64,000 nt of DNA from Mercurialis annua (Eukaryota > Streptophyta > Magnoliopsida > Malpighiales > Euphorbiaceae): positions 9,377,001 to 9,441,000 of the forward strand of contig NC_065573.1 of the NCBI RefSeq assembly GCF_937616625.2. The letters run 5' to 3'. Below the pieces are notes generated by a model. It was not told where the DNA came from. It made no database searches and saw only the letters and a list, made by a program, of their open reading frames with translations. Shown piece by piece: positions 40,025 to 51,632 of this stretch. The translations under genes and the position numbers were made by a program. Every line of letters begins with the position of its first letter. Position 1 is the first letter of the stretch.

Positions 40025-41240
40025 TAGTATGTCGCATCTCAAGTCTCTTTAACGCGTCGTTTCGATTGACATGCTTATGCCGCGTCACAAGTCTCTCTAA
40101 CGCGTCGTTCAGATTACCCTAATTAGGTTATATTACGCAAGGTGTGCGTGAAAAGTTACAATAGATTAGTTTGTCGTATCTCAAGTCTCTTTAATGCGTC
40201 GTTCCGATTACCTAAGCATGAGTAGATTATATTACGAAAAGTGTGCGTGAAAAGTTACAATAGATTAGTATGTCGCGTCTCAAGTCTATTTAACGCGTCG
40301 TTTCGATTACCTATGCCTGGTTGGTTATATTATGAAAAGTATGTTTGAAAACTGACGTTAGATGAGTAAGTTGCGTTTAAATTCTCTGTATCTCGTTGTT
40401 CCGATTATCTAAGCATGATAAGGTTATAATAAACAAAGCGTGCTTGAAAACTGACGCTAGATTAGTATGTCGCGTCTCAAGTCTCTTTAACGCGTCGTTC
40501 CGAATACCTAAGCATGGTTAGATTATATTACGCAAAGTGTGCGTGAAAAGTGATGCTAGATTAGTATGTCGCATCTCAAGTCTCTTTAATGCGTCGTTCC
40601 GATTACCTAAGCATGCTTAAGTTATATTACACAGTGTCCGTAAAAAGTGATGCTAGATTAGTATCGCGCGTCTCAAGTCTCCTTAACGCGTCGTTTCAAT
40701 TACCATACTTATGTCGCGTCAGAAGTCTCTCTAACGCGTTGTTCCGATTACCTAAGCATGGTTAGGTTATATTACGCAAGGTGTGCGTAAAAAGTAATAA
40801 TAGATAAGTTTGTCGAATCTCAAGTCTCTTTAACGCGTCGTTCCGATTACCTAATCATGGTTAGGTAATATTACAAAAAGTGTGCGTGAAAAGTAGCAAT
40901 AGATTAGTATGTCGCATCTCAAGTCTATTTAGCGCGTCGTTCCGATTACCTATGCATGGTTAAGTTATATTATGAAAAGTATGCGTGAAAACTGACGCTA
41001 GATGAGTAAGTTGCGTTTCAATTCTCTTTATGAAAAGTAAGCGTGAAAACTGACGCTAGATGAGTAAGTTGCGTCTCAATTCTCTTTTTCGCGTTGTTCC
41101 GATTATCTAAGCATGGTTAGGTTTTAATAAACAAAACGTGATTGAAAAGTGACGCAAGATTAGTATGTCGCGTCTCAAGTCTCTTGAACGCGTCGTTTCG
41201 ATTACCCAAGAATGGTTAGGTTATATCATGTAAAGTGTGC
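40025..41240 (+). repeat. 1.2-kb segmental duplication D, copy 2
   Basis: Second copy of 31,085-32,300, in the same orientation, just beyond the reversed block. It runs directly into the right arm of the large inverted repeat (about 41,160-42,610). Confidence 0.88.
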
Positions 41241-42610
41241 GCGAAAAGTTGAGCTAGCTTAGCACGTCGCATCTAAAGTCTCTTTAACGCGTCGTTCCGA
41301 TTACCTAAGCATGGTTAGGTTATAGTACAAAAAGTGTGCATGAAAAGTAACAATAGAATTAGTATGTCGCGTCTCAAGTCTCTTCAATGAGTCGTTCCGA
41401 TTACCTAAGCATGGTTAGGTTACATTACGCTAAGTGTGTGTGAAAAGTGAAGCTAGATTAGTATGGCGCGTCTCAAGTCTCATATATGCGTCGTTTCAAT
41501 TACCATGCTTATGTCGCATCACAAGTCTCTCTAACGAGTCGTTCATATTACCTAAGCATGGTTAGGTTATATTACGCAAAGTGTGCATAAAAAGTGACGC
41601 TAGATTAGTATGGCACATCTCAAGTCTCTTTAATGCGTAGATTCGATTACCATGCTTATGTCGCGTAACTAGTCTCTCTAACGCGTCATTCCGATTGCCT
41701 AAGCATGGTTAGGTTATTTACGCAAAGGGTGCATGAAAAGTGACGCTAGATTAGTATGTCGCGTCTCAATTCTCTTTAACGCGTTGTTCCTATTACCTAA
41801 GAGCATGGTTAGGTTAAATTACGCAAAGCGTGCGTAAAAAGTGACTCTAGATTAGTATGTCGCGTTCTCAAGTCTGTTTAACGCGTCGTTCCGATTACCT
41901 AAGCATGGTTAGGTTATATTACGCAATGTGTTCGTGAAAAGTGACGCTAGATAAGTATGTCGCGTTATCTTTAAAGCGTCGTTCCGATTGCCTAAGCATG
42001 GTTAGGTTATATTATGCAAAGAGTGCGTGAAAAGTGACGCTAGATTAGTATGTCATGTCTCAAGTCTCTTTAACGCGTCGTTCCGATTACCCAAGAATGT
42101 TTAGGTTATATTACGCAAAGTTTGCGAGAAAAGTAAAGCTAGATTAGTATGTTGTGTCTCAAGTCTCTTTAACGCGTTGTTCCGATTACCTAAGCATGGT
42201 TAGGTTATATTACGCAAGGTGTGCCTGAAAAGTGACGCTAGATTAGTATGTCGCGTCTCAAGGCTCTTTGCGTCGTTCTGATTACCTAAGCATGGTTAGG
42301 TTATATTATGCAAAGTATAGGTCAAAAGTAGTTTCTTTAACGCGTCGTTTCGATTACCATGCTTGTGTCGCGTCACGAGTCTCTGTAACGCGTCGTTCCG
42401 ATTACCTAACCATGGTTAGGTAATATTACGCAAGGTGTGCGTGAAAAGTAACAGTAGATTAGTATGTCGTATCTCAAGTCTCATTAACGCGTCGTTCTGA
42501 TTACCTAAGCATGGTTAGGTTATATTATGAAAAGTGTGCGTGAAAAGTGACAATAGATTAGTATGTCGAGTCTCAAGTCTATTTAACGCGTCGTTCCGAT
42601 TACCTATGCA
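41160..42610 (+). repeat. Right arm of a large inverted repeat
   Basis: Partner of 33,996-35,480 in opposite orientation, separated by about 5.7 kb. It ends near 42,610 at CCTATGCATGGTTAG, where the next monomer is fused to GTGTGCACGAAAAG. The outer boundary of the duplication therefore coincides with a deletion junction. Confidence 0.88.
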
Positions 42611-43931
42611 TGGTTAGTGTGCACGAAAAGTGACGCTAGATTAATATGTCGCATCTCAAGTCTCTTTAATACGTCGTTCCGATTACCTATGCATGGTTAG
42701 GTAGTATTGCGCAAAGTGTGCGTGAAAAGTGACGTCAGATTAGTATGGCGCATCTCAAGTATTTTCAATGCATCGTTCCGATTACCTAAGCATGGTTAGG
42801 TTATACCACGCATAGTTTGCGTGAAAAGTGACAATAGATTAGTATGTCGCATCTCAAGTCTCTTTAACGCGTGTTTTGATTACCTAAGCTTGGTTAGGTT
42901 ACATTACGCAAAGTGTGCGTGAAAAGTGACGGTATATTAGTATGTCGTGTCTCAAGTCTCTTTAACACCTCGTTCCGATTATCTAAGCATGGTTAGGTTA
43001 TATTACACAAAGTGTGCGTGAAAAGTAACGCTAGACTAGTATGTCGCGTCTCAAGTTTCTTTAATGCGTCGTTCCGATTATCTTAGCATGGTTAGGTTAT
43101 ATTATGAAACGTCTGCGAGAAAGTGACAATAGATTATTAGTATGTCGCGTCTCAAGTCTCTTTAAGGATTCGTTTCCATTATCATGCTTATGTCGCATCA
43201 TAAATCTCTCTAACGCATCGTTCCGATACCAAAAGCATGGTTAGGTATATTACGCAAAGTGTGCGTGATAAGTGACGCTAGATTAGTATGTCGCATCTCA
43301 AGTGTCTCTAACGCGTCGTTCCGATTATCTAAGAATGGTTATTTTAAATTACGCCAAGTGCGCGTTAAAGTGACGCTACATTAGTATGTCGCATCTCAAG
43401 TCTCATTAACGCGTCGTTTTGACTACCTAAGAATGGCTAGGTTGTATTACGCAAAGTGTGCTCGAAAAGTGACGTTAGATTAGTATGGCCCGTCCTAAGT
43501 CTCTTTATTGCGTCGTTTCGATTACCTAAGAATGGTTAGGTTGTATTACCCAAAGTGTGCGTGAAAAGTGACGCTAGATTAGTATGTCACGTCTCAAGTA
43601 TATTTAACGCGTCGTTCCGATTACCTAAGCATGGTTAGGTTATTTTACGCAAAGTGTGCGTGAAAAATTACGGTAGATTAGTATATCGCGTCTCAAGTCT
43701 CGTTAACGCATCGTTCCGATTACCTAAGAATGGTTATATTATATTATGCCAAGTGCGCGTTCAAAGTGTCGCTAGATTAGTATGTCGTCTCACAAGTCTT
43801 TTTAACGCGTTGTTACGATTACCTAAGCATGGTTAGGTTATATTGCGCAATGTGTGCGTGAAAACTATTGCTAGGTTAATATGTCGTGTCTCAAGTCTCT
43901 TTAAAGCGTCGTTCCGAATACCTAATCATTG

Positions 43932-43934
43932 TTA
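43932..43934. repeat. MITE target-site duplication, left
   Basis: TTA immediately before the left terminus. The uninterrupted target ATTGTTAGGTTGTAACGC is preserved near 16,758, 53,011 and 210 (in the first case read ATCATTGTTAGGTTGTAACG), so the duplication can be proved by comparison. Confidence 0.9.
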
Positions 43935-44517
43935 GAGCATCTCCAATGCAATGCTAAAATGGAGTGCTAATGCCATAATTTAGCATTTAATCTTAAAATG
44001 CATCTCCAATGTAGTGTTATAGTTTGTGCTAAATTTAGCATATGCTATATCACGTGCTAAATTTAGCATAAAGTATAGCATATGCTAAACTACAACAACC
44101 AATAACAATCCATTATTAATTACAATTTTACCACGGTTATTCTTTTGCATTTATTATTTTAACCTATTTTTTTTACTTTTTTTATTTTTTTTTTCATTTT
44201 AAATTTTGTTCTTCTATTTAATTTTACGACATCGATTTGATTTTTTTAATAGTAGACCATACATCAATATAATAAAAAATTATATTATATTAAAAAAATA
44301 TTACATAAATTTTAGTTTAAAATATCTAATAAAAAAAATTATTTAATAATTAACAATTAAATAAAATTAAGAGATGTTTATCCTAATAAATAATTATAAC
44401 ATATCTTTTTAACTTTTTGCATTGGAATAAAAATTGAAATGTTATGCTATTTATAGCATTTTACCACTTTTTTATGCTAAATTTAGCATAAAAAGTAGCA
44501 TTCCATTGAAGATGCTC
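43935..44517. mobile_element. PIF/Harbinger-like (Tourist-type) MITE, 583 bp
   Basis: Non-coding, AT-rich insertion in the satellite. Terminal inverted repeats are GAGCATCTCCAATG on the left and, read inward from the right, GAGCATCTTCAATG. The similarity extends through (C/G)AATGCTA, about 20 of 22 positions. The flanking target duplication is TTA (43,932-43,934 and 44,518-44,520), as expected for PIF/Harbinger transposition. Subterminal regions are rich in TTTAGCAT/ATGCTAAA motifs, including three copies of the palindrome GCTAAATTTAGC (44,028, 44,056, 44,476). The centre is poly-T/poly-A rich and no transposase fragment is visible, so it would depend on a transposase encoded elsewhere. The superfamily call rests on the target length and termini; hAT is unlikely because its targets are 8 bp. 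Confidence 0.88.
44000..44011. repeat. Internal copy of the MITE terminus
   Basis: GCATCTCCAATG recurs 65 bp inside the left end and is followed by TAGTGTTATAG, paralleling the terminal CAATGCTA. This suggests the left subterminal region is an internal duplication of the end. Such nested ends can serve as alternative transposase cut sites, but there is no direct evidence of use. Confidence 0.7.
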
Positions 44518-44520
44518 TTA
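44518..44520. repeat. MITE target-site duplication, right
   Basis: Second TTA, after GAAGATGCTC. The satellite resumes as GGTTGTAACGCTAGATTAG. Confidence 0.9.
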
Positions 44521-47500
44521 GGTTGTAACGCTAGATTAGTATGGCGCGTTTCAAGTCTCTTTAACGCGTCGTTTTGATTATTGTGCTTATGTCACGTCAC
44601 AAGTGTATCTAACGCGTCGTTCTGATTACCTAAGCATGGTTGGTTATATTACGCAAAGTGTGCGTGAAAAGTGACAATTGATTAGTATGTCGAGTCTCAA
44701 GTCTCTTTAGCGTGTCGTCCCGATTACCTAAGAATGGCTAGGTTATTTTACGAAAAGTGTGCGTGAAAAGTTACGCCAGATTAGTATGTCGCGCCGCAAG
44801 TCTCTTTAATGCATATTCCGATTACCTAAGCATGGTTAGGTTATATTACGTAAAGTGTGCGTGAAAAGTGGCACTAGATTAAAATGTCGCCACTCAAGTC
44901 TCTTTAATGCGTCATTTTGATTTCCTAAGCATGGTAATTATTGGGCAAAGTTTGCGTGAAAAGTGACGCTAGATTAGTATGTCGCTTCTCAAGTCTCTTT
45001 AACGCGTCGTTCCGATTACCTAAGCATGGTTATGTTATATTACACAAAGTCTGCGTAGAAAGTGATGTTAGATTAGTATGTTGCGTCTCAAGTCTCTTTA
45101 ACGCGTCGTTTCAATTACCATGCTTATGTCGCGTCACTAGTGTCAATGTGCGGGAAAAGTGACGCTAGATTAGTCTGTCGCGTCACAAGTCTCTCTAACT
45201 CGTTGTTCCGATTACCTAAGCATGGTTAGGTTATTTTATGCAAAGTATGCGTGAAAAGTGTAGCTAGATCAGTAATTCGCGTCTCAAGTCTCTTTAACGC
45301 GTCATTCCAATTACCTACGCATGGTTAGGCTATTTTATGCAAAGTGTGTGTGAAAAGTGACGCTTGATTAGTATGTCGTGTCTCAAGTCTCTTTAACTCG
45401 TCGCTCCAATTACCTAAGCATGGTTAGGTTATATTACGCAATGTGTGCGTGAAAACTGTTGCTAGGTTAGTATGTCGCGTATCAAGTCTCTTTAGCGCGC
45501 CGTTATGATTACCTATGCATGGTTAGGTTATATTACGCAATGTGTGCGTGAAAACTATTGCTAGGTTAGTATGTCGTGTCTCAAGTCTCTTTAAAGCGTC
45601 GTTCCGATTACCTAATCATTGTAAGGTTGTATTACGCAAAGTGTGCGTAAAAGTGATGCTAGATTAGTATGGCGCATTTCAAGTCTCTTTAACGCGTCGT
45701 TTTGATTACTGTGCTAATGTCACGTCACAAGTGTCTCTAATGCGTCGTTCTGATTACCTAAGCATGGTTAGGTTATATCGCGCAAAGTGTGCGTGAAAAG
45801 TGACAATAGATTAGTATGTCAGATCTCGAGTCTCTTAAACGCATCATTTCGATTACCTAAGCATGGTTAGGTTATTTTACGCAAAGTGTGCGTGAAAAGT
45901 TACGCTAGATTAGTATGTCGCGCCTCAAGTCTCTTGAATGCATATTCCAATTACCTAAGCATGGTTAGGTTATATTACGAAAAGAGTGCGTGAAAAGTGA
46001 CGCTAGATTAGTATGTCACATCTCTAGTCTGTTTAACGTGTCGTTCCTATTACCTGAGCATGGTTAGGTTATTTTACAAAAAGTGTGCGTGAAAAGTTAC
46101 GCGAGATTAGTATATCGCGTCTCAAGTCTCTTTAATGCGTCGTTCCGATTACCTAAGAATGGTTATGTTATTGTACGCCAAGTGCGCGTTAAAAGTGACC
46201 AACATTAGTATGTCGCATCTCAAGTATCTTTAATGCGTAGTTCTGATTACATAAGCATGGTTAGGTTATATTACGCAATGTGTGCTCGAAAAGTGACGTT
46301 AGATTAGTATGTCGCATCCTAAGTCTCTTTAATGCGTCGTTTCGATTACCTAAGCATGGTTAGGTTGTATTACGCAAAGTGTGCGTGAAAAGTGACGCTA
46401 GATTAGTATGTCACGTCTAAAGTATCTTTGACGCGTCGTTCCGATTACCTAAGCATGGTTAGGTTCTTTTACGCAAAGTGTGCGTGAAAAATTACGGTAG
46501 ATTAGTATACCGTGTCTCAAGTCTCGTTAACGCGTCGTTCCGATTACCTAAGAATGGTTATTTTATATTTTGCCAAGTACGCATTAAAAGTGTTGCGAGA
46601 TTAGTATGTCGCGTCACAAGTCTTTTTAACGCGTTGTTACAATTACTTAAGCATGGTTAGGTTATATTACGCCACGTGTACGTAAAAAGTGACGCTAGAT
46701 TAGTATGGCGCCTCTCAAGTCTTTTTAACGCATCGTTGTTACAAGTCTCTCTAACCCGTCGTTCCGATTACAAAAGTATGGTTATGTTAAATTACGCAAA
46801 GTGTGTGTGAAAAGAGGTGCTAGATTAGTATGTCGCGTCTCAAGTCTCCTTAACGCGTCTTTCCGATTACCTAGGCATGGTTAGGTTATTTTACGCAAAG
46901 TGTGCGTGAAAAGTGACGCTAGATTAGGATGTCGCGTCTGAAGTCTCTTTAACTCGTCGCTCCGATTACCTAAGCATGGTTAGGTTATATTACGCAATGT
47001 GTGCGTGGAAACTGTTGCTAGGTTAGTATGTTGCGTATCAAGTCTCTTTAACGCGTCATTCCGATTACCTAAGCATGGTTAGGTTATATTACGCTAGGTT
47101 TATATGTCGTGTCTCAAGTCTCTTTAATGAGTCGCTCCGATTACCTAATCATTGTTAGGTTGTATTACACAAAGTGTGCGTAAAAGTGACGCTAGATTAT
47201 TGAGGCGCGTTTCATGTCTTTTTAACGCGTCGTTTTGATTATTGTGCTTATGTCACGTCACAAGTGTCTCTAACGCGTCGTTTTGATTACCTAAGCATGG
47301 TTAGGTTATATCGCGCAAAGTGTGCGTGAAAAGTGACAATAGATTAGTATGTCAGATCTCGAGTCTCTTTAACGCGTCATTTCAATTACCTAAGCATGGT
47401 TAGGTTATTTTACGCAAAGTGTGCGTGAAAAGTTACGCTAGATTAGTATGTCGCGTGTCAAGTCTCTTTAACGCGTCGTTTTGGTTACCTAAGCATGGTT

Positions 47501-49300
47501 ATGTTAATTTACGCAAAGTGTGCGTGAAAAGATACGCTAGATTAGTATGTTGCGCCTCAAGTCTCTTTAATGCATATTCCGATTACCTAAGCATGGTTAC
47601 GTTATATTACGTAAAGTATGCGTGAAAAGTGACGCTAGATTAGTATGTCACGTCTCAAGTCTCTTTAACGCGTCGTTCCGATTACCTAACCATGGTTAGG
47701 TTATATTACGCAATGTGTACGTGAAAACTGTTGCTTACGTATGTCGTGTCTAAAGTCTCTTTAACGCGTCGTTTTGATTACCAATGCTTATGTCACGTCA
47801 CAAGTCTGTCTAACACATCGCTCCAATTACCCAAGCATGGTTAGGTTATATTATGCAGATTGTGCGTGAAAATTGAAAATAGATTAGTATGTTGCGTCTC
47901 AAGTCTCTTTAACGCGGCGTTCCGATTACCTGCGCGTGGTTAGGTTATATTACGCAAAGAGTGCCTGAATAGTGACACTAGATTAGTATGTTGCGTCCAA
48001 AGTCTCTTTAACGCGTCGTTCCGATTACCTAAGCATGGCGAGTAAAAAGTGACGCTAAATTAGTATGGCGCGTCTCAAGTCACTTTAACGCGTCGTTCAG
48101 ATAACCTAAGTATGGTTAGGTTATATTACGCAAAGTATGCGTAAAAAGTGACTCCAGATTAGTATGGCGTGTTTCATCTCTCTTTAACGCCTCTTTTCAA
48201 GTGTCTCTAACGCGTCGTTTTGATTATCTAAGCATGGTTAGGTTATATTACGCAAAGTGTGCGTGAAAATGGACACAATAGATTATTAGTATGTCGCGTC
48301 TCAAGTCTATTTAACGCGTCGTTCCGATTACCTAAGAAGCATAATTATGTAAGTGCGCGTTAAAGTGTCGCTAGATTTGTATGTCGCGTCACAAGTCTCT
48401 TTAACGCGTTGTTACAATTACCTAAGAATGGTTAGGTTATATTACGCATAATGTTCGTCAAATATGACACTAGATTAGTATGGCACGTCTCAAGTCTCTT
48501 TAATGCGTCATTTCGAATACCATGTTACAAGTCTCTAAAACACGTCGTTCCGATTCGTATGGCACGTTACAAGTCTCTCTAACACGTCGTTCCTATTACC
48601 TAAGCATGGTTATGTTATATTATGCAAAGTGTGCGTGAAAAGTGACAATTGATTAGTATGTCGTGTCTCAAGTCTCTTTAACGCGTCGTTCCGATTACCA
48701 AAGCATGGTTAGATTATTTTACGCAAATTGTGCGTGAAAAGTGACGTTGATTAGTATGTCGTGTCTCAAGTCTCTTTTACGTGTCGTTCCGATTACCTAT
48801 GCATGGTTAGGTCATATTACGCATTGTGTGCGTGAAAACGGTCGCTAGGTTAGTATGTCGCATCTCAAGCCTCTTTAACGCGTCGTTCCGATTACCTAAG
48901 CATGGTTAGATTATATTACGCAAAGTGTGCGTGAAACGTTACGGTAGATTAGTATGTCGCGTCTCAAGTCTCTTTAACGCGTTGTTCCGATTACCTAAGC
49001 ATGGTTAGGTTATATTACGCAAAGAGTGCGTAAAAAGTGACACTAGATTAGTATGGCGCGTTTCAAGTCTCTTTAACGCGTTGTATCAATTACCATGCTT
49101 ATGTCGCGTCACAAGTGTCTCTAACGCCTCGTTCTGTTATCTAAGTATGGTTAGGTTAGATTAACCAAAGTGTGCGTGAAAAGTGACGCTAGATTAGTAT
49201 GTCGCGTCTCAAGTCTCTTTAATGCGTCGTTCTGATTATCTAAGCATGGCTAGGTTATATTACGCAAAGTGTGCGTGAAGAGTAACGCTAGATTAGTGTG

Positions 49301-49498
49301 TCACGTGCATAGTCACTCCAACACGTGGTTCTTATTTCCTAAGCATGGTTAGTTTATATATCACAAAGTGTGCGTAAAAAGTGACGCTAGATTAGTATGT
49401 CACGTGCAAAGTCACTCTAACACGTGGTTCTTATTTCCTAAGCATGGTTAGTTTATATATCACAAAGTGTGCATAAAAAGTGACGCTAGATTAGTATG
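49301..49498 (+). repeat. Single-monomer (99-bp) tandem duplication
   Basis: TCACGTGCA(T/A)AGTCACTC recurs at 49,301 and 49,400, each followed by ACACGTGGTTCTTATTTCC and TTTATATATCACAAAG. Segment P1 has this monomer once (near 13,490). Confidence 0.85.
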
Positions 49499-50222
49499 TC
49501 GCGTCTCAAGTCTCTTTAACGCGTCGTTCTGATAATCTAAGCATGGTAAGGTTATATTACGCGTAGTGTGCGTGAAAAGTGACGCTAGATTAGTATGTCA
49601 CGTGTAAAGTCTAACACGTTGTTCTAATTTCCTAAGCATGGTTAGGTTATATTACACAAAGTGTGCGTAAAAGGTGACGTTAGATTTGTATGTCGCGTCT
49701 CAAGTCTCTTTAACGCGTTGTTATGATAATCTACGCATGGTTAGGTTATATTACGCAAGGTGTGCGTGAAAAGTGACGCTAGATTAGTATGTCGCATCTC
49801 AATGTTCTTTAACGCGTCGTTCCGATTACCTAAACATGGTTAGGTTATATTTCGCAACTTGTGCATAAAAAGTGACGCTAGATTAGTACAGCATATCAAT
49901 TCTTTTTAACGCGTCGTTTCGATTACCATGCTTATGTCGTGTCATAAGTCTCTCTAACGTGTCGTTTTGATTACCTAAGCATGGTTATGTTATATTACGC
50001 AAACTGTGCGTGATAATTAACAATAAATTAGTACGTCATGTCTCAAGTAGATTTGACCTGTCGTTCCTATTTCCTAAGAATGGCTAGGTTATATTACGAA
50101 AAGTGTGCGTGAAAAGTGAAGCTAGATTAGTATGTCGCGTCTCAAATCTCTGTAACGCGTCGTTTTTGATTACCATGTCTATGTCGCGTCACAAGTCTCT
50201 CTAACGCGTCGTTCCCATTACA

Positions 50223-50404
50223 TACGGATATATTACGCAACGTGTGCGTGAAAAATGACAATAGATTAGTAGGTCGCATCTCAAGTCTATTTTACGCGTC
50301 TTTCCGATTTACCTACGGATATATTACGCAACGTGTGCGTGAAAAATGACAATAGATTAGTAGGTCGCGTCTAAAGTCTATTTAACGCGTCGTTCCGATT
50401 ACCT
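50223..50404 (+). repeat. Single-monomer (91-bp) tandem duplication
   Basis: TACGGATATATTACGCAACG recurs at 50,223 and 50,314, each followed by GATTAGTAGGTCGC. P1 has one copy near 14,352. The monomer is 91 bp because of an internal 8-bp loss. Confidence 0.83.
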
Positions 50405-51340
50405 ATGCATAACCAAGGTTATATTACGCAAAGTGTGCGTGAAAAGTGATACTAGATTAGTACGTCGCATCTCAAGTCTCTCTAATGCGTTCTTCGGATT
50501 TGTAATCATGGTTAGGTTATATTACACAAAGTGTGCAAAAAAAAAGTGACGCTAGATTAGTCTTACGCGTCTCAAATCTCTGTAATGGTCATTTTCGATT
50601 ACCATGCCTATGCCGCGTCACAAGTCTCTCTAACGCGCCGTTCCGATTACCTACGCATGGTTAGGATATATTACGCAACATGTTCTTGAGAAATGACAAT
50701 AGATTAGTATGTCGCATCTCAAGTCTATTTAACGCGTCGTTTTGATTACCTAAGCATGGTTAGGTTATATTACGCAACGTGTGCATGAAAAGTGAAGCTA
50801 GATTAGTATATTGCGTCTCAAGTCTTTTTAACGCGTCGTTTCCATGCTTATGTCGCGTCTCAATTCTCTTTAACGCGTTGTACCGATTACCTAAGGATGG
50901 TTAGGTTACTTTACAGAAAGTGTGCGTGAAATGTAACAATACATTAGTATGTCGCGTCTCAAGTCTATTTAACGCGTAGTTCCGATTACCTAAGCATGGT
51001 TAGGTTATATTATGCATAGTGTGCGTGAAAAGGTACGATAGATAAATATGCCGCGTCTCAATTATCTTTAACGCGTTGTTCTGATCACACTTCTAGTTAA
51101 CGCGTCGTTCCAATTACCTTAGCATAGTTAGGTTATATTACGCAAAGTGTGCGTGGAAAGTGACGCTAGATTAGTATGTCACGTCTCAATTCTCTTTAAT
51201 GCGTTGTACCGATTACCTAAGGATGGTTAGGTTACTTTACGGAAAGTGTGCGTGAAAAGTAACAACACATTAGTATGTCGCATCTCAAGTCTATTTAACG
51301 CGTCTTTCCGACTACCTTAGCATGGTTAGGTTATATTATG

Positions 51341-51632
51341 CAAAGTGTGCTTGAATAGTGACGCCAAATTAGTATGTCGTGTCAGAAGTCTCTTTAACGC
51401 GTCGTTCCGATTACCTAAGCATGTGCGTGAAAGTGACGCTAGATTATGTTACGCAAAGTGTGCATGAAAAGTGACGCTAGATTATGCAAAGTGTGCTTGA
51501 ATAGTGACGCCAAATTAGTATGTCGTGTCAGAAATCTCTTTAACGTGTCGTTCCGATTACCTAAGCATGTTCGTGAAAGTGACGCTAGATTATGTTACTC
51601 AAAGTGTGCATGAAAAGTGACGCTAGATTAAT
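51341..51632 (+). repeat. 146-bp tandem duplication
   Basis: CAAAGTGTGCTTGAATAGTG recurs at 51,341 and 51,487. The unit joins one full and one partial monomer, including the fusion CTAAGCATG(T)GCGTGAAAG. P1 has the equivalent once near 15,318. Confidence 0.85.

Larger units (their letters stand above)
39706..43934 (+). repeat. 99-bp satellite array, forward block 2
   Basis: Forward array between the reversed block and the MITE, gene-free. It contains segment D copy 2, the right arm of the inverted repeat, and the start of segment Q. The first monomers (39,706-40,020), with GAAAATTGAAAATTGACAAT and TTATTGTACACAAAG, resemble those near 7,450 and 25,830 in segments A and A'. Confidence 0.95.
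42626..48240 (+). repeat. Segmental copy Q, interrupted by a MITE
   Basis: Related to 15,450-20,270, and its left part also to 51,630-53,000. Shared markers include GACGTCAGATTAGTATGG (15,477 and 42,731), the ACGGTAGATTAGTATATCGC monomer near 43,670, the MITE empty-site monomer, and CCGATTACCTGCGC near 47,926 and 19,990. It is more diverged from the other copies than P1 is from P2. The MITE at 43,935-44,517 is present only in this copy. Confidence 0.75.

Noticed and set aside
44100..44450. Possible matrix-attachment or origin-like AT-rich region
   Set aside because: The poly-T/poly-A stretches lie wholly inside the MITE, where an AT-rich core is usual. Nothing else supports an origin.
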